This document shows, piece after piece, positions 1 through 7,900 of a DNA stretch of 13,074 bases. The stretch lies in the NCBI GenBank assembly GCA_030267965.1, contig BRYA01000668.1, positions 1-13,074 on the forward strand, given 5' to 3'. Source of the stretch: Triparma columacea. Lineage: Eukaryota > Sar > Bolidophyceae > Parmales > Triparmaceae. A program made the position numbers and the translations under genes. A model generated the notes under the pieces. The model was not told the origin of the DNA. It saw only the letters and a program-made list of their open reading frames with translations, and ran no database searches. Within the stretch, counting starts at the first letter, position 1. Each line of letters starts with the position of its first letter.

Positions 1-340
1 GGAAGGGTTGGTCTCGGGAGGTTTTGGGGGGGGAAGTTCTATTTTCTTCCCTCACTGAGGCCCTTCTCTCGTACGACGCTACGACGTTGATATTAATAAT
101 AATACAGAACTAGACCATGCTTTTTCACCCCCAAAAACGTACTTCATGGTTACTTCATTTTGAGCCAGGGCAAAAATGGCAAAATGATCTATCTCACATG
201 GCCCCAATCCGGAAACAAAAGCAGCCTTGGAATTCTTGTCTTCTCAAATTTGTTTTATTAGAAATAGCAGGAATTCAGGCAAAATCAAGTTATAGATAGG
301 CGTTTCAACTACTACATAGGCATACAAGCAATAGATAGGG

Positions 341-348
341 TATATATA
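341..348 (+). promoter_or_regulatory. TATA-like element upstream of the carrier gene
   Basis: A perfect TATATATA run lies about 90 bases before the carrier ATG at 440. A TATA box at this distance would leave a leader of roughly 60 bases. It is the most TATA-like stretch in the left flank. Assignment rests on position and sequence only. Confidence 0.35.
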
Positions 349-393
349 GGGTATACAGGTGTGAAAAAGAAGGCCCCTCCACCTCGATTAATC

Positions 394-400
394 TGAGTCA
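394..400 (+). promoter_or_regulatory. TGAGTCA (AP-1/GCN4-type bZIP site)
   Basis: TGAGTCA followed by C is the classical pseudo-palindromic site bound by AP-1/GCN4-type bZIP factors. It sits 40 bases before the carrier ATG, between the TATA-like run and the start codon. It may lie within the leader rather than upstream of transcription start. A 7-mer can occur by chance, so this is a weak call. Confidence 0.2.
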
Positions 401-439
401 CCTCCAACTGGTCCACAAATTAGCTCCAAATTACCTCAA

Positions 440-2154
440 ATGATTAAACAAGACGGTGGCGTGAGGAGTCTCCTCCTTCCCCCTCCCCCCCTCCCTCCTC
501 CCCCCCGTACCATTGATGGTAATACCCCTTCCTCATCCTTCCCCTCCACCCCAACAACAACCCCCACAACAACCCCCACAACAACAACAACAACCCCCCG
601 CACAACCCTCCACCTCGAGTTCCTATCCTGCACAGTAGCCTCCCTGACGTTTCCTCCGTTTCTGAATACGTTTGAAGTGACAAAATCGTTAATGCAATTC
701 CGTCGATCCGACCCTTCCTTCCTTACTCCTTTATCAACGTTGCAGTCAATGGTTAAACAAGACGGTGGGGTTAAGAGGTTGATATGGACGGGACTTGATA
801 GTAGTGTTTGTAGGGAGGTGGTTTATAATAGTACTAGATGGGTCGTTTATAGGTAAGTGGGAGAGCAGAGGGATTGAATTCGTGAAGTCAGCTTCGTTTG
901 TTCGTCAGCTTCGTTCGTTCGTCAGCTTCGTTCGTTCGTCAGCTTTGTTTGTTCGTCAGCTTTGTTTGTTCGTCAGCTTCGTTTGTTCGTCAGCTTTGTT
1001 CGTTCGTCAGCTTCGTTCGTTCGTCAGCTTTGTTTGTTCGTCAGCTTCGTTTGTTCGTCAGCTTTGTTCGTTCGTCAGCTTCGTTCGTTCGTCAGCTTCG
1101 TTTGTTCGTCAGCTTCGTTTGTTCGTCAGCTTTGTTCGTTCGTCAGCTTCGTTTGTTCGTCAGCTTCGTTTGTTCGTCAGCTTTGTTCGTTCGTCAGCTT
1201 TGTTTGTTCGTCAGCTTCGTTTGTTCGTCAGCTTCGTTCGTTCGTCAGCTTCGTTTGTTCGTCAGCTTCGTTTGTTCGTCAGCTTTGTTCGTTCGTCAGC
1301 TTCGTTTGTTCGTCAGCTTCGTTCGTTCGTTCGTCCTATTTACAATTGTTCAAGGCTGCAAGTATCACCAAACCATACACACATGCCCTTACCTCATTAC
1401 AGTTAGGATATAACACTCGCGAAAACACACCTCTAAACCCCCCCCCCCACCCTCCCCCCTTCCCCTACCCCACGTTAGTCGTTTAAAGTCCTTAACAACC
1501 CCCGAAAATTCCACAACCCCCCCGTCCTTCATAAAGAGTTTAATCCTCGCCTTCACGTCCGGTGTAATAGGTTCAATCCTCTCAAACCCCTTCGATCAAG
1601 TCCGCGTCCGCCAACAATCCAACGCCTTCACAACCTCAACATCAATGTACAATGAATTCAGATCCTTATGCAAGGGTGACGGTGGTTGGACACGTCTCTG
1701 GCATGGGTTGGAGATAAACGCAGTCAGAGCTGGTATGTTCACTGCCGGTAGTATCACTACTTACGCAGCTGTTAAGGACGCTTTAAGTAAAAGAAGAGTC
1801 GGTTCAGGTGTCGTAGGGATGGGGGATGAGGTTAAGAAGGAGGAGAGACTTCTTGACCACGCGATTGCGGGGGGAACTATGGGGGTTGTAGGTACGCTTG
1901 CTTACATGCCTGCAGACGCTGTTAGAGGTAGGGTTTACAACGACAGTGTAAGAAGCTTTACGGGGAACAACAAAGTTGGGGGGGCGTGGGGGGGGATTGT
2001 AAGGGAGGGTAAAATGATCTACAACAAGGGGGGGGTGCTGGGATTCTGGAGAGGGACGGGGGCGGCGATGATGAGGACGGTGCCGAGCTGCGTGGCGTTC
2101 CCGATCGTTATGGAGAGAACGAGGAAAGGCATGGGCATGGACTACTACGAATGA
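440..2154 (+). CDS. Mitochondrial carrier (SLC25), dicarboxylate/oxoglutarate-carrier-like, split by intron(s)
   Basis: Inner-mitochondrial-membrane solute carrier. Joining 440-852 to 1479-2154 gives 362 residues. The donor is AG|GTAAGT at 853, the acceptor is GTTAG at 1478, and the split codon becomes Ser138. Three ~100-residue repeats are visible. Repeat 1 has TFEVTKSLMQ (77-86), where Thr replaces the usual helix-kink Pro and Leu replaces the second basic residue. Repeat 2 has PFDQVRVRQQ (175-184). Repeat 3 has PADAVRGR (282-289). From memory of the family, GLDSSVCREVVYNSTRW (118-134) resembles the DIC block after the first matrix helix, and GVLGFWRGTGAAMMR matches the last repeat of DIC/UCP proteins. 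The substrate cannot be read from this. The first ATG after the promoter is at 440, but residues 8-60 are a Pro/Thr-rich stretch unlike any carrier and may be an unrecognised intron (461-619); removing it gives 309 residues, the usual family length. The stop TGA is at 2152-2154, and the gene converges on its minus-strand neighbour. Confidence 0.85.
461..619 (+). other. Possible intron (or Pro/Thr-rich insert) in the carrier 5' coding region
   Basis: GTGAGG at 461 matches the donor type used elsewhere in the window. AG at 618-619 is followed by TTC CTA TCC, the start of the first transmembrane helix (FLSCTVAS). Both ends are phase 0 and the length is 159, a multiple of three without in-frame stops, so the segment stays open if retained. 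It contains C-runs (471-506) and CAACAACCCC repeats (550-600), which would encode a Pro/Thr low-complexity stretch. Removing it yields an N terminus of seven residues before helix 1, as is normal for DIC-type carriers. Against it: the acceptor is CGAG, with a disfavoured G before the AG. Confidence 0.4.
853..1478 (+). other. Carrier-gene intron (626 bases)
   Basis: The donor GTAAGT at 853-858 is a full consensus. A CTCTAAAC branch-point candidate at 1431-1438 is followed by an 11-C run (1438-1448) and a pyrimidine tract, and the acceptor GTTAG ends at 1478. The coding phase is 2 on both sides and the carrier fold continues across the join (WVVYS-RLKS). It is by far the longest intron in the window, because it carries a 17-base minisatellite at 893-1335. 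Long open frames in this interval are by-products of the repeat, not genes. Confidence 0.85.
893..1335 (+). repeat. 17-base tandem minisatellite, 25 full copies plus a partial
   Basis: The unit is TTYGTTYGTTCGTCAGC. Twenty-five full copies run from 893 to 1317 with no insertion or deletion (425 = 25 x 17), then a partial 26th runs to about 1335. A diverged half unit (CGTGAAGTCAGC) precedes the array at 881-892. All variation is C/T at unit positions 3 and 7. Because 17 is not a multiple of three, all three plus-strand frames stay open and give spurious Ser/Phe/Val/Arg-rich proteins with a 17-residue period. The array lies wholly inside the carrier intron. Confidence 0.97.
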
Positions 2155-2224
2155 GAAAGAGAGGGGTTATGGATAATAGGCTTTGTAAACCAAGTATACA
2201 TTTAAACAAAAACAGCACACCCTT

Positions 2225-4274
2225 TCATTTCCCTTCCCCCCCCATCCCGTGTACATCCCTACAGTGTGTGACCCTGTCCTTACCCTTCCCCACCCACAGG
2301 CATCCGACCACGTCGCACACGCCGAACTTGCACCTTGAGTAACGCTTGTCCATTAAGGACCTCTCCTTAACCTCTGAGCAAGCGGATACCATTGAGGCGT
2401 AGCAAGCGTACCAGAGGGGGGAGGGTACTAAGGCGAGGACGAGAGCACTGGGGAACCTTTGAGAGAGAGAGAGAGAGAGGGAGAGTTGGTAATTAGTCGT
2501 CGTTTGAACAAAACTGAAAGGTAAATGCCCGCCAACTTCCTCCCCGTCTCTCTCGCCCTCTCACCTCTTCATGTAAGCGTCTCGCCATATGGTACCCGAC
2601 GTTGCGGCTTCCTTGAAACTTCTGTTAACCTCCCTACACCTCACGATGGAAGAAATAGGGAGGTAAAGGAACGCGTGTACGAGCACGTCGACGGTGAAGG
2701 ATTTGACTTCGGGCGGTGGAGGTGGAGGTGACGAGAGTCTCGCAATCTCAGCCCACGTCAGCAGCTCCCTCTCCAAACGTTGAGGTGAGGCCACACCTGA
2801 GAACTCAGGTTCGTCGTCGAGGGAGGCTATCGCGAGCCGGGGGGGGAAGGCCGAGCTCTGGGCCTGGTCCACAACGCACACGGAGCGGGCCGGGGTCTCG
2901 GGGCCGCAGATGGCTCGGATTGTGCGGGGGAGGTATTGGGCTTCCAAGCGAGTCCCTGCGACCCAGGGTGAGGAAGACTTGAATCTGGCGCGTAAGGAGG
3001 TCGCGAAAGACTCGTCCCAACCCCACCAATTACGGGAACGGACGGAGTGAACGAGGACGCTCGTTACTAGCAACTTGGCGGAGGACCCAGGGAGGGTCAT
3101 GATGTGGGACATTAGGGATTTTTGGAGCCGGGCGAAACGGTCGGAAGTGGCTGTTATCAACTGCGAAAACACGAGCAAAGCAATAGGATGAGAGAAGCGA
3201 ATTTAGGTTGCCTCACAATTCAGGTTGCTCACTTGAAGCTTTTCAGCTCACCTCGTACAAAATTCTCCTGCCCTCCCCCCCCCCCTTCCCCCCTTCCCCC
3301 CCCCTTCCTATAGTCCCCTCAACAACCGCCCCCACAACACCTTTAACCCCCCTCTCCCAGTCCCCTAAAGCCTCCCCGTAAGCCTCGATCCTTCCAAGCA
3401 CGTACCCCACCCCCCTCTCAGAACCACCAGTCTTGACCAAAACGCGAAAAATGTCAGACATACCCAAGTCAGGAGAAGCCGCATCAATGTGAATTTTAAC
3501 CTCGGTATTCACCGTGCGTATTACCCTCACCAGCACGCGGTGGTTATCCGTAATGTTCCCCCCCTCCCCCTCCCCCCATTTTTCAAATTTGCGCTTCAAA
3601 TTCGCGACATCTCCCCCCTCATGCATCCTTCCAATAAGTTCGTTTTCGTCTACCTTTCTCCTCCTTTTAACCTTCCCCCTCCCTCCTTCCCTCCCCCCCC
3701 CCCCAACCTCTTCGTGCTCTGGACACTTTATGAGCTCGTGCATGACGCTCCTCTTAACGACTCTCCCAACAAGCAAACCTGCATAAACCTTTGTATCCAG
3801 AAGCCCCTTCATCAACTTAATAACGACCGTCAGCCCCCCAACCCTGCAACCCTTGGTAGGGTCAGATGCCGATTTGATAAGGTCTTCTATAAGTTGAATG
3901 AGTCTCCTTTTCAATTCACCACCACCCCCCTCCCCCTCACTCAGTTCCCTACCAATAACCTGAACCCCAGTTTCAATAACTGCCATAAAAGCGTCAGTAA
4001 TCTTAACCTTGTTAGGTTTCTTAACCCCCATCTCAGCAGCCTCTAAATTAACTGCTTCACCCACACCTTTTAGCACATCAATTACAGATTTAAAACCCCA
4101 AATTTCCTCCATGCATAACCAGGTTATCTCCCAGGCACGAACGTCCAGGTCTGACCACCTTATTCTATTGGTTGCTACGGAGCTGGGGTGCTGGTGGAGG
4201 GAGGTTTTTAGACGGCTGGTGTAGGTTGAGGTCGGGAGGTGGGGGTAGGATTTTATTATTGACGATAGGGACAT
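2225..4274 (-). CDS. Three-exon F-box protein with C-terminal Cys/His cluster, function unknown
   Basis: Exons 4274-3252, 3160-2565 and 2456-2225 join in phase (0, then 2) to give 616 residues. The start is ATG at 4274-4272. Residues 1-340 are unrecognised, largely helical-looking, with Gly/Glu-rich insertions (115-120, 191-200, 324-335) encoded by G-runs and a basic KVKRRRK cluster (201-207) that could be a nuclear localisation signal. Residues 493-540 read as an F-box: VDVLVHAFLYLPISS, then CREVNRSF and WRDAY, matching the family's LP..L..C..V...W pattern. F-boxes bind Skp1 in SCF ubiquitin ligases; an SCF role here is inference. Exon 3 ends with C582-x4-C587-x4-C592-LWVG-x7-H604-x4-H609, resembling TRAF-type or C2H2 zinc fingers. 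F-boxes are usually N-terminal, so two fused or mis-joined genes remain possible; within exon 2, however, the frame runs unbroken from the upstream region into the F-box. A GTAAGG inside exon 3 could be another donor, but reading through preserves the Cys/His cluster. Confidence 0.65.
2457..2564 (-). other. Intron 2 of the F-box gene (108 bases)
   Basis: On the minus strand the donor is AAGAG|GTGAGA at 2564, which otherwise runs into TGA one codon later. The acceptor is CAAAG ending at 2457, directly after a (CT)n tract that is the GA dinucleotide repeat at 2461-2480 on the plus strand. The phase is 2 on both sides, and the spliced frame stays open for 76 more codons to TGA at 2227-2225. Confidence 0.7.
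2461..2480 (-). repeat. (CT)n microsatellite serving as polypyrimidine tract
   Basis: On the plus strand this is an almost perfect GA dinucleotide run, continued by GGGAGAG. On the coding (minus) strand it is a CT run ending three bases before the acceptor AG of the F-box gene's second intron, so it probably serves as that intron's polypyrimidine tract. Length changes here could affect splicing. Confidence 0.7.
3161..3251 (-). other. Intron 1 of the F-box gene (91 bases)
   Basis: On the minus strand the donor is GAG|GTGAGC at 3251 and the acceptor is GTTTTCGCAG ending at 3161. Both are phase 0, with a pyrimidine-rich 3' half and a CCTAAAT branch-point candidate. Without splicing, exon 1 hits a TGA at 3245-3243 and exon 2 has no ATG before 3112. 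If this junction is false, the F-box part would be a separate gene starting at the ATG at 3112-3110. Confidence 0.7.
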
Positions 4275-4993
4275 TTTTTAGTATAGGGTAAGTGGAAGAT
4301 AAGGGACGATGGTTTATTTGAGACACCAGGGAAGCGTGGAGCAAAAGTACGAAAGTACTGTGAGGCAAGATGAAGGGACTTGAGAAAAAAGAAATTACCA
4401 AGAGTGTGACGTGTCGGAGAGAGAGATGTCGGAGAGATGTTGGAGAGAAGTTTGAGGGATGTTGGGATGAGAAGAGTCACAAGTGACGTGTGACGTGTAA
4501 TAGCGGGACCGGGCTGTAGAATGCTGTGTTGTAGACAGTGTATGTGACAGTGTAGGCTACTGGAGAGGAATCGAGAGGAATGGTGAAGAGGAGGAGAAGC
4601 AGGAGTGAGAGCGAGGGCTGCGTCCCCCTTCCCTAGAGAAGAAGAAGAAAGAAAGTCGTCGGTGATGTCGGAGTGGATGTGTCTCAAAGAGGTTTTTGAG
4701 GGAGGTTAAAAGGAGAAGAAAAGAAAAGTATCGAGAGGTCGAGGCTTGTGAGACTTTTTTAGCTCTTTCTTTCGACTTAGGGGACTAAATACGGTTTGAG
4801 AGGATAATTATAATAGTAACGAGTGAAAATGTCACGATTTAAGCCCCAAAATATGCCTACGAGACGAGAAGAATGGAAGAAAAGGATTGCCCCATTCCCC
4901 TGGCTCGGATTCTCGGATTTCGGCCATCTTCCCCAAATTTGAGTTGAGAGATCCAATTTCTCTCTAACTCCACCCCCACGCTCCTTAAATAAC
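4275..4993. promoter_or_regulatory. Divergent intergenic region between the F-box gene and the EML-like gene
   Basis: This 719-base region separates two start codons pointing away from each other, so it should hold both promoters. The plus strand is purine-rich (GGAGAGA-type repeats at 4411-4446, AGAAGAAG at 4633-4653), and bZIP/CRE-like TGACGTG boxes occur at 4407-4414 and 4484-4498. An 11-base tandem (GATGTCGGAGA, then GATGTTGGAGA) occupies 4425-4446. The region just before the EML-like ATG is TC-rich (4955-4990). A minus-strand open frame at 4256-4687 is Ser/Leu/His-rich without any recognisable domain, and I take it as noncoding. Confidence 0.55.
4476..4498. promoter_or_regulatory. Palindrome GTCAC-AA-GTGAC overlapping two TGACGTG boxes
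   Basis: GTCAC (4476-4480), a 2-base spacer and GTGAC (4483-4487) form a perfect inverted repeat. Overlapping it are two head-to-tail TGACGTG boxes (4484-4490 and 4491-4497), with a third copy at 4407-4413. TGACGT is the core of CRE/bZIP binding sites. The clustering in a divergent promoter region supports a regulatory role; the factor is unknown. Confidence 0.4.
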
Positions 4994-7900
4994 ATGGGTA
5001 ACTCCCTAGCCCACCCGTCTCCGCTCCTCCGCGAGACAGAGATCTTTGCCCTGTGGACAATAGATGATTTGAGGACTCTTCACCAAGCCTTTTCAAGACA
5101 GGTCAAGGGTTTCTCAATGATCAGGTGGGTAACGCACAGTTTTTGGGAAGTGTAAATGTTACGGATGATTACGGGGGGGTTCATATGGGGGTCAGAACTT
5201 TACTGCTGTGCTCTGAAATTTGAAACTAACCTCCCCCCCCCGCCCCCCCGCCCCCCCCTCCTCGGCAACCTCCCTCAACTTCTTCTTCTTCTTCCACCCA
5301 CCCTCTCTCTCTTCACTCTGCTCTAAACCCTCCACAGGACGCAGTTCGTATCTGTCCTATCGTTCAAGTCGGATCTCTCCAACTCCTTCCTCGACAAGCT
5401 CTTTGACAAGCTAGACAACGATGGAGATGGAAGGATTGACGGGTTAGAGTTCATGGGGGGTATCACGCTCTGCTGCAAGGGAACCTTCGAAGAGAAGGTA
5501 AGGCAGTCCCCGGGAATGAGCGACTCGGATCGAGCGCCTAAAGCGAACGAGAGCAAGGTCACTCACCTCCTTCTGTCGTCCCTCCTCCCCTCCCCTCCCC
5601 TAGGCAAAGTTCGCGTTCGAGCTTTACGACTTCAACCTGAACGCAGCCCTATCAACCACCGAGATTTGCATAATGATGCAGTCCACAATATGCGGCATGC
5701 TCGTCCTAACCGGCGGTTCCGAGTCAGACGAGCCCGACGTCGCAGCCTTTGAGTCCCTCGCCAAGAGCGCACTCGAGCGCGCCGACAGCGACGGGAGCGG
5801 GCAGGTGACGTTCGACGAGTTCGTGGAGTGGGCGAGAAGCAACGTAGCGGTTATGGGAGCGGTGGAACAACTAGGGAGGGTCACAGGGATCGTCAAGGTT
5901 AACATGGAAGACGAGGACAGCGCGGAGGAAGAGGTGAGCCCCGCAACGCATGCAATTACGGACCAAGGCAAGGCTGACATGGCACTGACACCTCAAATCT
6001 TACTGCAACTCTCTCTTTGACCCCCCCCCCCCACCAGGAGGACGACCTGCTCACCACAAGCACCAAGGGCTTCAAAGGCGAGATCATCACAGCTGATCGC
6101 GACGAGGTCTGGGAGGCCGTCAATACGAGCAGGTGCGACCTCCTAGAAAGCATGGAGGATGAAAAAAGCAAAGAGAGGATGGAAAGGATAAAGAAGGCCT
6201 GCATTCGCACTTCGATGCCCACAGGATCTCCCCAGAAGAACGTCAACGACGGTCCTCCCACTTACCTCGAGCTCGAGTGGGTGTACGGGTACAACAACAG
6301 GTACAGGGGCAACCTCGACTACCTCAAGAGCCCTGACGACACCGAAAAGGAGGGGCGCACCAGGTTCGTGTACCCAGCCGCCTGCATCGCGGTGGTGTAC
6401 CACAAGTTCAGGGAGACCCAGACCTTCTACAAGTCCCACACCGACGACATCATGTCACTCTCAGTGCACCCAGGCGGGATCTACGTGGCGACGGGGCAGA
6501 GGGGAAACAAGGCGCCCGTCCACGTGTGGAACAGCGAGAACCTCGAAACCGAGGCCGTCCTTTCGCTCCATACTCGAGGGGTCAACCTGCTGGCTTGGGG
6601 AGAGGACGGGAGCAGGCTGGTGAGCGTCGGCGTGGACGACAGCCACATTGTCGCACTCTGGGATTGGAGGGTTAACAAAATGGTGGCGAGCGGGATCGGC
6701 GGGGAAGGAGTTCTCCTGGGCGTCGCAATCAGCGAAGACGGGAAGACCATCGTTGCGGTGGGGGTCAAACAGATCCTCTTCTTCACCGTCGACGGCCGCG
6801 CCCTCAGGTCCAAGAAGGGCCTGATTGGCTCGAACAGCGGCGGAATCCGACAGGCTTTCTGCTCGTGCTCCTACCTCAACAACGATGCCTACGTCGGCTG
6901 CGCTTCCGGGGAGATTTACAGGTTCAACAACCGCAGGCTCGTGGCTGTGTACCAGGCGCACGGAGTTTCGGAACCTGTTAATAGCTTGGAGAGGTGCAAG
7001 GTCAGCGGAGGACTGATCAGCGGGGGCGAGGTGAGAATGGGCGAGAGCATTTCGCATTTTTGACAAGGTTCAATAATCACTAACGCATAAATCCAACCCT
7101 TTGCGCGCAGGACGGGCTGGTTCTCATTTGGGACAAGTCGATGAAGATGGTTGGGTCACCGACCGACATGGCCGAGGACGTCGGGGAGGAGAGGATCGGG
7201 ACGGCAGGAGTAGTAACGGACTGCAGTGTCGTGTCCTCCCAGATGTCGGGCAACTTTGTCCTCCTCGGTACCAGGGGCGGGGACATCTTTGAGGTGAAGA
7301 AGACGGACTCCGACAGGTACGTCAAGAAGATCGTGTGCAGCCATGGGGACAGGTACGCCAACTGCCTAGCAGCGCACCCAGCGGAGCTAGTCTTCGCGAG
7401 CTCCGGGAGCGACAAGACTCTGAGGATATGGAGCGTCAGAAGGAAGGTACTGGTGGACATGAGGGTTATCCCCGCGGCGGGGACGGCCCTCTGCTTCAGC
7501 AGCGGCGACGGGGAATTCCTCTGCCTCGGTATGAGCACCGGGGGAGTCGCCATCTTCGACATGACCCTAAACGTGGTGAATACGTTCCAGCACTCCGACA
7601 AGGCCATCAGCTGCGCGCAGTATTCCCCCGACGGCACCCTCCTGGCAGTCGGAAGCGAAGACACCAACATCTACCTGTACAGCGTCGATAGGGGCTACTC
7701 TAGGACGGGCGTATGCAGGGGTCACCCGAGCCCAATCACCCACATTGACTTTTCCACGAGCAGCAGATTCCTCCAGAGCAACGATGCGACCCACAACATC
7801 ATGCTGTGGGACCAGTGGGGGGATGCCGTGTCCTCCCGCGCCGAGAAGCTCGCCAGGACCAGCTGCACAGTGAACCCCAACTGCGTGGGGATCTGGCAAG

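Larger units (their letters stand above)
1..439. other. Left flank, no gene supported
   Basis: No convincing coding region is visible. The open frame at 117-299 has no recognisable domain and is rich in ordinary intergenic composition. The stretch from about 290 to 360 is AT-rich with short repeated words (ATAGATAGG at 292-300 and 331-339). The final 100 bases probably carry the promoter and 5' leader of the carrier gene that starts at 440. Confidence 0.5.

Noticed and set aside
117..299. Plus-strand 60-codon open frame in the left flank
   Set aside because: No domain, no clear splice or promoter context; within chance expectation for this composition.
436..683. Minus-strand Gly/Val- and Gly/Leu-rich open frames opposite the carrier 5' region
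   Set aside because: Antisense to C-rich and CAAC-repeat sequence; low complexity with no domain.
893..1335. CRISPR array interpretation of the tandem repeat
   Set aside because: The units are directly adjacent with no spacers, lie in a eukaryotic intron, and vary only at two pyrimidine positions.
795..1486. Three overlapping plus-strand open frames coding Ser/Phe/Val/Arg-rich repeat proteins
   Set aside because: They are produced by a stop-free 17-base minisatellite read in all three frames, inside a well-supported intron.
2525..3029. Plus-strand open frames opposite the F-box gene
   Set aside because: Arg/Gly/Pro-rich shadows; the minus strand carries the F-box pattern and consistent splice phases.
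4256..4687. Minus-strand open frame of 143 codons upstream of the F-box gene
   Set aside because: Composition is Ser/Leu/His/Pro-rich from purine-rich repeats on the other strand, no recognisable domain, and it overlaps the better start at 4274.
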